Notes under the pieces: generated by a model | The model's database searches: none | Told to the model about the DNA's origin: nothing | Seen by the model: only the letters and a program-made list of their open reading frames with translations | Shown here: positions 1 through 9,902 of the stretch, in pieces | Position numbering within the stretch: the stretch's first letter is position 1 | Layout: each line of letters opens with the position of its first letter | Source: Gerris lacustris | Lineage: Eukaryota > Arthropoda > Insecta > Hemiptera > Gerridae | DNA: 64,000 nt | Direction: 5' to 3' | NCBI GenBank assembly: GCA_951217055.1 | Contig: OX578281.1 | Coordinates: 61,320,043-61,384,042, forward strand | Position numbers and translations under genes: made by a program

Positions 1-348
1 GCAGAGTGAAGTGGAGGGAGTGGTTACCTAGGTTACTAAAATATGAGATGTGGCACGCGAGCTGGCCCATACCCCACACACAACTTCTACCAAGCAACAA
101 TAATACTTTGTAAGTTGGACTTGGTAAGTCCGAGTGTGTTTACACTTCACTCCTATACCACTTAGAACCAACCAGAACTGCTTTTACAAATATTACTAAA
201 ACATCCCAACCGTATTTCTACTGCTACACAAACATACTTGAAATTCAATATGGATGCATACCATGAATTATTATTATGTACCACGTTCTAGCTCGACGAT
301 AAGAACAAAAGACGCAGAGAAACAAATGAAAATAATATTATAAATAGA
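1..348. other. Unassigned AT-rich DNA
   Basis: I see no gene, RNA or repeat that I can name in this stretch, which runs up to the first family A copy. Confidence 0.5.
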
Positions 349-895
349 AACAAATCGGTCCGAGACATCTCAGACAAACTTTCTCATATACGAGTTCATA
401 CTAAGCCCAGTGTTTTCCATTCATTGGTTTTCATATAGGTACATTTAATAATTATTATTTAAAATTTTATCAAAATGTATAATAAAATAACTTCTCTACG
501 GAGGGGAATCGAACCTCTCCGAATTCTCCGTCCGTATTTAAAACTACTTTATCAGGATCTAGATTTTTCCCGGGAAAATGGCTTGGCGTTAGATTTTTAT
601 TTAAATGGACTACATTTTAGAATTTTTTAATCAAAATCGTCGGAACTGTTTACGAGAAATATATTTTCCCCCTTTTTTGAGAGTTTATTTCTGTTATCGC
701 TGCGGGGTATGATTTTTCTGAACATGCGTATGCCAAATTTCGTAGTAATCGGCCCAGTGGTTTAGGCTCCAGGCGTCTGCACAGACAGACATTGTTTAAA
801 AAACTACTTTTTTGGATTCAGGGGACCTCAAAACATGTAAATCCATCAAAATCTCAAAATCGAATTTTCGCGAAGAATCACAGAAATGTGACAAC
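349..895 (-). repeat. Interspersed repeat family A, near full-length copy
   Basis: This is a copy on the minus strand of the commonest family in the window. On its own strand it contains, in order, a segment around GTCTGTGCAGACGCCTG, then CGATTTTGACGAAATTT, then AAAATCATACCCC, a CCCGGGAAAA palindrome, a GGTTCGATTCC box, and an end near GTCTGAGTTGTCTCGGACCG. GGTTCGATTCC matches the eukaryotic tRNA B box (GGTTCGANNCC), so the family may be partly tRNA-derived or pol III transcribed. That is inference. No coding capacity is seen. Other copies lie near 1.5, 1.8, 4.5, 27.7, 32.1, 42.5, 44.0 and 63.7 kb. Confidence 0.8.
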
Positions 896-916
896 TTTAA
901 TAAACGTGGAAAAAAA

Positions 917-1016
917 TTAATGTGTTTGACAATGACAGATTGTATCATTAAAGTATACAAAATAGGGTGTAAGAAAGCTTTGTGCCACACTCGGCAGACT
1001 ATGTTTTTTAGTGCCA
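917..1016 (+). repeat. Family B tail fragment
   Basis: A decayed copy of the family B 3' tail: ATCATTAAAGTA followed by a GAAAGCTTTGTGCCACACT segment, compared with GAAGCTATGTGCCACACT in better copies at 14.6 and 42.2 kb. It directly abuts the family A copy. Confidence 0.65.
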
Positions 1017-1125
1017 ATCTACTATAATGTAAGCCGGGTACTAGACCGAGGTCTTCCCCAGGTACTAGACCGATTTGCATTTCGTCTGAAAATTTTTGTT
1101 ACGCGCTTACGGCTAAACGCTTTAT

Positions 1126-1480
1126 TAGATTTTCTTCAAATTTGGCATAGATGTTCTTTAAAATCATAAAAAACAATGTATGAGTTTTATATTTAATGAA
1201 TTTAATTTTTAAATTTTTAAAAAAATAAAACAAAAAAGGTTTTTTCTAATTTATTTTTTGTTTATCTTGAAATTTGGCATGAATGTTACTTCAAGTTGGG
1301 AAAATAAATATACTATATAGTTGTTTCTAATAAAAAAAAATTGTTATTAATTTAAAAAAAAAATTTATTTAGACTTTTTTCAAAAAAAAAGTTTTTATTT
1401 TTTCTTGAAATTTGGAATAAATGATCCTTTAAGACATTAAAATCGATGTATATAGTTTATTTGTTTAAAAAATGTTTAGA
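1126..1480. repeat. Threefold degenerate tandem repeat
   Basis: Three AT-rich units of roughly 135-145 bp each contain a CTTGAAATTTGGCAT-like core (near 1137, 1268 and 1405) followed by a TTTAA- and A-rich stretch. They look like local amplification of filler DNA related to family A. No coding signal. Confidence 0.55.
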
Positions 1481-1486
1481 ATTACC

Positions 1487-1755
1487 ATAAAAATAACCTT
1501 CTCTGCAGGGAATCGAACCCGGCCTCTCACTGTCCGCGTTTAAAATTATTTTCTCAGAAGCTAGATTTTTCCCGGGAAAATTACTTATACCGTTAGATTC
1601 GTATTTAAATGGGCTACATTTAAAAAAAATTAATTAAAAATCGTCGGAATAGTTTTCGAGAAATAATGTTTTTTCAGAGTTTTGAGGGGGAGTGTCCCAA
1701 ATGTATAGCTTAAATTAATTTATCGATTTCACCTCGGGTTATCATTTATCCTTTA
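1487..1755 (-). repeat. Family A partial copy
   Basis: It holds the B-box core (GGGTTCGATTCC on the minus strand near 1510), the CCCGGGAAAA palindrome and the CGTCGGAA segment. Both ends of the family are missing. Confidence 0.75.
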
Positions 1756-1798
1756 AGTAATTGAAATCGATTTTTATGGTTTATTTTCGAATTAAATT

Positions 1799-1946
1799 TT
1801 TGGAAATACCATTAAAATAACTTCGCCCCAGTGGGGAATCGAACTCCACCTCTCACTGTCCGCGTTTAAAATTATGTTCACAAAAACTTGATTTTTCTCG
1901 TAAAATCGACTTATACCTTTAGATTCGTATTTAAATGGATCCTCTG
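1799..1946 (-). repeat. Family A partial copy, core only
   Basis: Contains GGAATCGAAC (B box on the minus strand) and the GTCCGCGTTTAAAATTAT segment. It stops where the tRNA-derived SINE tail begins. Confidence 0.7.
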
Positions 1947-1974
1947 TCCGCGTTTAATTTTTTTTCTCTAATTT

Positions 1975-2118
1975 TCGCGAGGTCTACTGTTCACAGAACT
2001 ACTAGTTATGTAAGTTATTTGTCTTTGTCTCATCCTTTCTGGGATTCGAACTCACAACTGGAGTTAAGCCATGGTTTCAGGGTCACGTGAGCTAACCATT
2101 TGGCTACACCGGCCCACC
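1975..2118 (-). mobile_element. tRNA-derived SINE (minus strand)
   Basis: Reading the minus strand from 2113, the sequence starts GCCGGTGTAGCCAAATGG, a good pol III A box, and continues to GAGTTCGAATCCC (near 2041), a good B box at tRNA spacing. A tRNA-unrelated body follows toward 1975. This is the layout of a tRNA-derived SINE. The variable region is long, as in Leu/Ser-type tRNAs. It is not a functional tRNA gene, because no paired acceptor stem closes the structure. I could not define a TSD. Confidence 0.75.
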
Positions 2119-3050
2119 TTGACTTTAAATTGTTAAAGTTAAAAGCAGAATATAGACTTGTGAAAAGCTTTGAAATGTCTTTGAAGAGACATTTACGAGA
2201 GCGATATGAAGTAATATTTGGAGGGGTGGATCTAGACTGAGACATCAGTAATCTGATATAGATGTTTGATGAGACCATCACATAACTAACAGAGAAACAC
2301 TAAATAGAACTCATCGTGTATACAAACAAAACACACATGTAAACATAGCCGTGTGTGTAAGCCAGGCAATTCCACTAATGTACCCTTAGCCCCCCCCCCT
2401 CACACACACCAGTACCAATATGTCTCCTTATCTACACCCTCTCAAGTTTCCCCCTTATCACTAGATAAAGTTCTTCTTCAGATACTTGCTCAACTCTGCT
2501 CATATTAACCATTTCCTTTTTTTAATTAAATTATTTTAGTAGTCTATTAGTCATCAGGAACGAAAATAAATTTGATGAAACAAAAAGAATATTCTTTCTT
2601 CTTTACCAAGATAATCACAATAAAGCCTCGGAAGCAAATTTACTTTGATTCTAGTGCTTGTACCGTAGTCAAAACAAGGATCATTATATTTTCTTACGTT
2701 TGTCTGTCCGCCGTCAGTAAATTAAATAAATTTTAGGTAATAAATAGGATTATAGGTAATAGGATTCATAGGATGTTAATCCTATGAAATCCTAAAAAAG
2801 ATTGCTGAAAAAGCTAGAAATCTTCGAAGAAAACTGTAAATATAAACTGATATATAAGTATTTTTTTAAAAACGAAATAGGAAGAAGGTATATTGAGAAT
2901 ACAAGATGTGATGGAGAGGTTATATTGGTTCGTTCAAATATTCAACGCTTGAGATGCAGCGAGTAGGTTACAGCACGTGGTTAGAAGGGAGCCCTTTCCC
3001 GAAATCCATCACTTATTCCATAACTTTCAATCGCTTTTGGCTTTATAATA
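2119..3050. other. Unassigned DNA with a perfect small palindrome
   Basis: No gene seen. At 2765-2788 a perfect 10-bp inverted repeat (TTCATAGGAT, 4-base loop, ATCCTATGAA) sits in ATAGGAT-rich DNA. A short (CA)-rich and C-rich tract lies near 2390-2410. Confidence 0.5.
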
Positions 3051-3985
3051 TCGGTAAAGGCTTTTTTTTATTCCTTTATTTATCTTGGTTCCTTTCCCCC
3101 TCTACTTCTTATACATTTGTAATATAAACATCACTGTAATATTCTTAAGATCCTTCTTACACTGTGAAGGAAGAAAACTTCCAAAGGCTTTCCCTCTCTT
3201 TTTCCCCCTGAAAAATAACATCGATATAAAAACAATTTCCTTTTTTTCCCACTCCTTCCCCCCTCTTAGAAAAGAGAAAAGAAACAAATATAAATAAAAT
3301 GGAATAACAGAGACGAACCAGGGAAGAAAGAAAGAACGATGTTTCAAAAACGGAAGGAAGGTAAAATAGCCTTAAAGGTTATAAATATTACAAGAGGTTA
3401 TGTTTCCCCCTTTTCTCTTCGGTACTTGTGTGGAAGTTTGTGCAAAGGTGGTTAAACAGAGAGAAGGTTATATTTTTGAAAGTTTGATGAGTAGACCGGG
3501 TTCTAAGTCAGTCAGTTTTTTTTTGAGCGGGAAGATTCCTTCTCTGTGGAGTACAGGATTCTCTGTGAACTACAGGATTTAGAGAGTAAGAGGGCACTTC
3601 TCGGGGGGTCTGAGCCTAGCCGTCTCCCCACCCGAAAACATTTCCTTTAGACCTCATAAATTTTGATTATTCACACCGTGTTTTTTTTCCTCCTCTCTTC
3701 TCCTGGTGTTTCTCAACTGAAAGGGGGGGGGGGGGGGGGGGGGGTGACGGCAGGGCCATATTTCTTGTCGCTTGACTGTGGAGGGGGGAATGGAGATAGT
3801 TGAGTTTTTTTTCATGCAGTTTCGCAGGGAAACACTCAGTAAGATGAAACCTAGAAATTCTAAGGGGAGGGGGGGGGGATACTACAGAATATCCCTTACC
3901 ATTTATTTATTATTTATTTTATTATTCCTCGTCCCCCCCCCCTCCGTATCTTATTCAATTTTGTCAGCTGTATAATAAAAACGTT
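3051..3985. other. Purine/pyrimidine-biased block with a 22-base poly-G
   Basis: The block alternates pyrimidine-rich (CCTTTCCCCC type) and purine-rich (GGAAGGAAGG type) stretches and contains an uninterrupted run of 22 G at 3723-3744. Open frames here (for example 3400-3582 and 3772-3975, plus strand) are low complexity and match no family I know. The G run could form quadruplex or triplex DNA. That is inference. Confidence 0.5.
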
Positions 3986-4010
3986 TACATTGACTACACT
4001 GAAAATTGAG

Positions 4011-4070
4011 GGGGATCAGTAGCCTAGAGGTTTAAGGTTTTCCTACTTAAAACGGAAGTCGAAGCAGAAA
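4011..4070 (+). repeat. Possible decayed tRNA-like SINE head
   Basis: TAGCCTAGAGGTTTAAGG fits an A box, and AGTCGAAGC about 35 bases later is a weak B box. No body or TSD is visible. It is a fragment at best. Confidence 0.3.
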
Positions 4071-4195
4071 CATACCTTTAGCTTTATATGAATTTGATTC
4101 TTAGAAAGATCAAATAAGTCATTGAATATAAAAATAAATAATTTAATAATCTATATATTATATAAAAGTCAAAGTGAATATCTATGTTGTTTATA

Positions 4196-4275
4196 CGGGC
4201 CCTTTCATTTTTAGGGCTTCGTCTAGGTCATCCTCGAATTCCTTATGCCGTGGGTGAAGTGTATGTCGTACTTTG
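4196..4275 (+). repeat. Short dispersed repeat, copy 1
   Basis: TTAGGGCTTCGTCTAGG ... CCTTATGCCGTGGGTGA ... TGTATGTCGTACTTTG matches the segment at 21128-21206 with scattered substitutions. Function unknown. Confidence 0.6.
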
Positions 4276-4499
4276 ATTCATATCTTCCGAATTGTGTACG
4301 CTTTGACCAGACAAGGTCACAAATAGGTATATTATTCGCGTGCCCAGTGCACAGAAATTTATTAAGTAAGCTTGATTTCTTTTTTTTTGTTTCTTAAATT
4401 TTCGAGTGGGGTATGAAATGAAAGGTACTGAAGAGTATTTTGTATTATTGCGAATAATACAAAATTTTAGAGCCAAAAAGTCTCCCCCAACCACCTTAT

Positions 4500-4868
4500 A
4501 ACGGCTAGTCCTAAAATTTTCTCAAAACTCTGAAAAAAACGTGACAAAAAATTCTCGAAAACGTTTTCCGACGATTTTGATTAAAAAATTTTAAAATGTA
4601 GTCCATTTAAATATATATACGAAACTAACGATATAAGCCGTTTTTCCGGGAAATATTTGAAACGATACGGAGAGGGGCCGGGTTCGATTCCCCACCGAGG
4701 AGAAGCTGTTATTATGATAAATTTTTGATGAAATGTTCAATAATCAAAATTATTAAATGTACCTATCCTGGAAAACTCGAAAACTAATAAATGGAAAACA
4801 CAAGGCTAAGTAATTATGAACTCGTATATATAAAAAAAAGTTTGTCTGAGTTGTCTCGGACTGATTTT
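4500..4868 (+). repeat. Family A copy (3' two thirds)
   Basis: Runs from the AAAACTCTGAAAAAAACGTG segment through GGTTCGATTCC (near 4681) to the GTCTGAGTTGTCTCGGACTG end near 4865. The 5' part of the family is absent. Confidence 0.8.
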
Positions 4869-6202
4869 TTCTCTATATAATTTTGTTCATGAAAAAGTTA
4901 AAATTAGACAAAAGACACTATCAATGTGCTCCCACGTCAAAAAAATCCATGAACAGACAATTCTGAAGTCTTAAATCTTTTATTTTTGTAATAACAATGT
5001 TTACTTTTAAAGTCTATACCAAACAAAGAAATGACTGCTTTTTAGCGAGATTTTGTTGCACTTACTCTTAGTGAATAACTCAATGAGTTTATTGTCGAAA
5101 ATCCAGGATAGATCATGTTCAATGCTGATCATTGATTGGGCTAACTCTTGTCATACAAACCAGCGTCATTTAAATATTATCTCTCATTGAGTATTGCTTA
5201 CTTTTATTCGCTAGAGAAGATAGATAAAACCAACTAGTGAGCGAGACCAGGTGAATCCAACTCCCAGACTCACTGGATCCCAGACTCTTTATATATCTAA
5301 GGAAAATATTCGGGCGCACAACTTTATGCCGAAATCGTCAGAGAAAACACTCAAGAGTTTTATTGTAGTTAATCTTCAACTGGGAACGTTGATATTTTAT
5401 TGGTTCTAAAGGAAGATTTAGGGTGCCCAAATTATCTAGGAGACAAAGTTAAGACTTTATTCCCTCCCCCTTCCTTCTTCTTCAGGAGGAGAGGAAGAGA
5501 GGGGGGGCTTTCTTATCCTGAGTTAGTCAGGGGGAGGGGTCTCATCAAATGTCCAATTAACTAGGGACTGGGCTGTGTAAGTGTGCGTGTGTAGGACGCT
5601 TTACTAAGTCCGCAGGGGTAAGGTTTAAGTTAGGCTAAGCACGTCACTGCGGGGGGGGGGGGGGACTAAGTCCCCCCATGCATTATACATTTTTGTCAGC
5701 TTCGCTTCTCGGGGTCTCTGTAAGAAGAAGACTTTGGGCTTTCTTTATTCACTTTCCTTCTTTTACTTCAGGCTTTTCTAACTTCCTATTAAAAAGAAAC
5801 GGGAGAACAAAAAAGCTTCTTAAAAAAAAGAATTCCTTTCGCTGTAACAAAACTTTAATAAAAAAGTAAATTCAAATACATTAAATAAATTTAGAAAAAG
5901 GTCGGTATATAATCGATCGTTCTTTGATCTAATACCTGTTCGTTCTTGAATATATTTCAATAATATTACAAAAAATATCATCAGTTAATGTCAACAGAAT
6001 AATTCAGACGAAAAGTCTCTCCACAAAATGAAACTTTAATTTCTTAAGCCAGCTTTAGAATTTTATTTTCCTAATTAATAAATTTATTCATTTATTTCCC
6101 TTTATTTATTAATATTATTCGTATGTTCTTTATTTATTGTATTTCAATTGATTTAATTATGTATTCTTTTATTTTTACTTTATTCTTTACTTCATTGTTT
6201 AG
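4869..6202. other. Unassigned DNA with a poly-G run
   Basis: No gene recognised. It includes a purine/pyrimidine-biased stretch at 5455-5560 and a run of 14 G at 5651-5664. The 63-codon frame at 5678-5869 resembles nothing known to me. Confidence 0.5.
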
Positions 6203-6440
6203 GGCACTTCTATAAATTGTTACTCCCCTGTATTTTTTGTTTAAAATATAAATGACTTTGACTAAAAAACTATTAAGATAAAGGGATGTTTACTCCAATG
6301 TACTTTGGGACAAAGGAATATCACACTTCTGTTTTTATAAGGGAAGTAACAGTCTAAAAATGAACATTCTGTACACCTTCTTTAAATTTTTACTCCCCTC
6401 TGTTATTTTTATAAGTGGAATAACAATCTAAAGAAGTGCC
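6203..6440. mobile_element. hAT-like MITE, copy 1
   Basis: A 238-bp element with inverted ends: GGCACTTCTATAAATTGTTA at the left, and a right end whose reverse complement starts GGCACTTCTTTAGATTGTTA. It is flanked by TTGTTTAG (6195-6202) and TTGTTTAT (6441-6448), an 8-bp TSD with one mismatch, as expected for hAT transposition. It has no transposase. A second copy with a perfect TSD lies at 56124-56334. Confidence 0.85.
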
Positions 6441-6484
6441 TTGTTTATTTATAAGTTTTTATTTATGGAAGTTGAGAGCCAATG

Positions 6485-6750
6485 TACCACTTCTTTATTA
6501 TATCATTTATAATATATTTTTATTTTTATTTATTTATATTTTGTTATATTAATTTATATTTTTATTTATTTATATTTTTATTTATTTAAAGTTTTAATTA
6601 TTTATAAATTTTTATTAATTTATATATTTTTATGTATTTATATTTTTATTTATTTAAAGTTTTAATTATTTATAAATTTTTATTTATTTATATATTTTTA
6701 TGTATTTATATTTTTATTTATTTATATATTTTTATTAATTTAATTATTTT
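6485..6750. repeat. AT-rich imperfect tandem (TATTTTTATTTATTTA type)
   Basis: Repeated TATTTTTAT, TATTTATTTA and AAAGTTTTAATTATTTATAA words form a degenerate low-complexity array. Confidence 0.7.
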
Positions 6751-8487
6751 ATATCTTTTTAACTATTATATAAATACTCTATTAAATATAATTTAGAGTA
6801 GAGTGATAATAATTATTATCTCATAGTGAATTATTTATTTGCGTAGAAGTAGATTTGTAGTAAAGTTTGGAGTAGTAGTACTAGTATCTATTTAGTTAAA
6901 GCGATAATATAAAAATGTATTTTTCTGTTTGATCTTTTTTTTCCTATGGAGGTCCTTAGTTATTTATAAATATTACATAGAATATCCTTAACGTTTAAAT
7001 CCAAGAACTTATTTATAGGTATCGTTTCTTTGATGAAAAGGATCAAAGAGAAAATAAAATGGAGGGAAAGAAGAGAAATAGCGATGGAGTAAGGGTTTAT
7101 AGATAAAAATCGAAGTTCCTCGAATGTTAGTACAGCTTTTAGATGTAAACCATTTTAGAATCGATCTTTAAGGCTCTGATAATTCGATTCTCCGTTCTGT
7201 AGAAGGACATTTTCAACCCTACGATGCCTTTTTACGAAGTTTATTTCTAAAACTTGAAAGACGACTTAAAAAAAATAAAAAAGGTCCTTCTTGAGTTCCT
7301 TTATGTAGGCGTTGCGCTTACAACCCCCTAGAACGTCCTTTTACAAATGCCGATCTCGTCTCCGGTATCCCTTCCCCTTTTTAATAGCTCTTGTGCGGAA
7401 AAGCCTGAAGAGAATAAGGTTTAAAGGGGAAAAAATCCTTTTTCTCGAATCCTTAAAAAAACAGGAAATAAAACAGAGGGGAGAAGGGAAAGCTAAGGAT
7501 CAAAGGATATGAATTCTCTTTTCCCTCGTTACCAGGAAGCGATGAAAACCAACCGTCTCAGCGAATAAACCCTACTTTGTATTCACTTCCATCATTTATG
7601 TATTAAAGAAATGCTGCTTTTGTTTCATAATTGGAAAAAAAGACCAGTCTTGCACCATGACTTAATGAGCGAATTTTCAAAGAAATCTACGTATTATTGA
7701 CTTATGATAATATAGGAAAATTGGAAAATGATAATAAATGGAAGAAACACATTTTTTATGCTATTTTTGACCCTAAACTGTCCAAAAATGTTGGCGAACG
7801 AACTCATACTTTCTTTTGATATTATTGACATTTTAAAATTTGTTTGGATATTTCAAGTGCATCCTAGGGTGAAATATCGTCTGGAGAGACACATACATAC
7901 ATAAAAATCGTGTTAAATTTCAGGAATCGATTAGGAATGGTCAAAAACGGATTTCCATGGAGAAAATTTTCAAAAATTCGCATTACAAACATTTTAAAGC
8001 TATTACAATATCTTAATTTTCTTCGAAATTTCGCTAAAAAAAAAAAAAAAAAAAAATTGAAATTTCATGTGTGAAAACTGTTGAGAAAAATGTCATAAGT
8101 CAAATATAATCAGTTATTAGGGATTAGAAAAATATTATTGGAACGAAGTTCCTTATGCAGTTGGTACTGTCTGGAGCCCGGGAGTGAATCTGAAGAAAAC
8201 CACCGTCACAAAGCCAACCGACTCAAAGCCGACCGATGACGATAACATGAGTAAAAGATGATCGATTTAGTTGAAATTTGGTACACATGTTTATTTTACC
8301 AATGCCTAGGACGAGTTCGTTGGCCAATGTTATTGGCTCAAGCGTTCACGTGCAAAGCTCATAAACGAAGCTTCGGACGGGAAACAATTTTAACTTCATA
8401 ATATGAATATATTATATTCAATGAGACAAACAACTTTTATAATATATATTTTTATTTCTTATTTATTTATTTTTTTTTTTTTTTAGA
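6751..8487. other. Unassigned DNA
   Basis: No gene recognised. 7270-7520 is an AAGG/CCTT-rich stretch carrying a 66-codon frame of no known family. An A run lies at 8036-8057. The sequence near 8140-8400 is of mixed composition and does not match another part of the window that I could find. Confidence 0.45.
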
Positions 8488-8536
8488 CAAACCAACAACC
8501 GACATCGCTATGAAATGTTAAACATCATTAAATTTA

Positions 8537-8953
8537 AATTCAAATCAAATTATAATTATTATTAACTACGGGAAACAGACAGTGAAAAATACACTCCAGC
8601 GCCGGGATTTGAACCACGGGCCTCTATATTTCCAGTATAGCGCTCTACCAACTAAGCTACGCAGGAGAATGATTTTTCACTACCGTAATCGATAACTAGT
8701 CCCGAATCCAAGCTTTCAATATTCATATACATTTAGACAGTCAATATTTATGACATTAGAACTAAACCAAGAATTAACGCTTATAATTATAAAGTACTCA
8801 ATTAGTACCTGTACCTTGCACAATCAATTCGAAATTCAATTTTTAAGTTTTTGGTAGTTTTTGGTAGTTAGTATAGTAATAATAATTATAATTTGATTTG
8901 AATTGAAGTTTAGCTTTCCGTAGTATGAAAACTACCAAAAACTTAAAAATTGA
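8537..8953. mobile_element. Fold-back tRNA-headed SINE, copy S1
   Basis: A 417-bp insertion flanked by a perfect 13-bp TSD, ATCATTAAATTTA, at 8524-8536 and 8954-8966. The left arm reads as the minus strand of a SINE (body, then tRNA-like head at 8594-8667). A spacer of about 150 bp shared with copy S4 follows. The right part repeats the body in plus orientation (TAATAATTATAATTTGATTT and CCGTAGTATGAAAACTACC). Long TSDs and the tRNA-like head suggest LINE-dependent retroposition (inference). Confidence 0.85.
8594..8667 (-). pseudogene. tRNA-like head of SINE S1, anticodon GGA
   Basis: On the minus strand a 73-base cloverleaf can be drawn. The acceptor stem TCCTGCG / CGCTGGA has one mismatch. 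The D arm contains GTAGCTTAGTTGGTAGAGC (A box). The anticodon stem CTATA/TATAG is perfect, with loop CTGGAAA (anticodon GGA). The variable loop is short, and the T loop is TTCAAAT in GTGGTTCAAATCCC (B box). The T stem has two mismatches. A GGA anticodon would be serine, but serine tRNAs have a long variable arm, so its origin is unclear. I read it as a SINE promoter head, not a working tRNA. Confidence 0.7.
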
Positions 8954-9043
8954 ATCATTAAATTTATTAAAGTGGACCTAAACGTTTAAAATAGAGAAAA
9001 CAACGTTTTTACCTATATCATACGTTAACCTAAGAATTTTAAT

Positions 9044-9325
9044 TTAAATCAAATTATAATTATTATTAACAAAGGGAGACAGACAGAGCAAAAAACACTC
9101 CAGCTCCAGGACTAAAACCACGGGCCTCTATATAGAGCGCTATACTGGAAATATAGAGGCCCGTGTTCAAGTCCCGGCGCTGGAGTCAATTTTTCTCTGT
9201 CTGTCTCCCTTTGTTAATAATAATTATAATTTGATTTAAATTAAAATTTAAACTTTCCGTAGTATGAATACTACCTACCTAAAAACTTAAAAATGAAAAA
9301 AAAAAAAAATAAATAAATAAATAAC
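9044..9325. mobile_element. Fold-back tRNA-headed SINE, copy S2
   Basis: An insertion flanked by a 9-bp TSD, AATTTTAAT, at 9035-9043 and 9326-9334. The reverse complement of the body and head (from 9044) meets a plus-strand head and body at a hairpin tip near 9130-9160 (arms GGGCCTCTATAT / ATATAGAGGCCC). The 3' end is an A run followed by (AAAT)n, as retroposed SINEs have. Family D at 22.5 kb lacks the insertion. Confidence 0.85.
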
Positions 9326-9600
9326 AATTTTAATAAAACTTCATACATATCGCGTAATGTACAATTGAAACAGGCAAGTAAAATTTCAACCTGATACAAG
9401 CAGAAGTTTTTGTGTAGTGAAGTGATATATTTTATAATATTTCAAATTTAGTATGCCGTATACTACAACCATCTTCTTTAACTATCATCTCATCATGATT
9501 TAACTTTTTTCTCAATATTCAATACATATTTATTGCAATCTCGTTTCAATAATAAATAAAATGCTTTTCTTTTAATTTGGTTCTAACTAAGAATATGTGG

Positions 9601-9845
9601 TTGGCTAAGATCGTCTGAGGGACATGACCTATCAAGGGACACAATAAGAACAACTTGATTTCTGGTGTACCAACTTTGTACTCAGGGCCATGAGCGGGAC
9701 AAGGCCGCTCTCCGCCGTTTTTCGAATGTTTATTACCAAGCTATGTCCCACAGACCATCTTTAGCCGACCTTCTATATTCTTTAAAGGCCCCAAAATATT
9801 AACTTAAATACAACATTTTAGCTTGACGTTAGTCAGACATAATTA
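9601..9845 (+). mobile_element. Fold-back family C, copy 1
   Basis: Left arm TTGGCTAAGATCGTCTGAGG (9601) and right arm CCACAGACCATCTTTAGCC near 9749-9767 are inverted copies. A segment CTTGACGTTAGTCAGACA shared with the copies at 44.7, 50.4 and 54.9 kb follows on the right. No ORF. Confidence 0.7.
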
Positions 9846-9902
9846 TTTATCCGATATTTTGTTAATTGGCGACAACTTGTCATATTTTAATATTTATTTC
9901 CG

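Larger units (their letters stand above)
8488..9572 (+). repeat. Interspersed repeat family D, copy 1 (interrupted twice)
   Basis: Segments 8488-8523, 8967-9034 and 9335-9572 match the uninterrupted copy at 22535-22945 in the same order and orientation (shared words include CGTTTAAAATAGA, TACAATTGAAACAGGCA-like and TCAACATGATTAAATA-like). The two gaps are filled by fold-back SINEs S1 and S2. The 22.5-kb copy therefore serves as an empty site. Confidence 0.75.

Noticed and set aside
812..1080. Overlapping plus and minus frames near 0.8-1.1 kb
   Set aside because: Both lie across the junction of family A and family B repeat DNA.
8594..8667. Functional tRNA gene with anticodon GGA
   Set aside because: The T stem has two mismatches, the acceptor has one, the variable loop is too short for serine, and it sits inside a SINE present in several copies.
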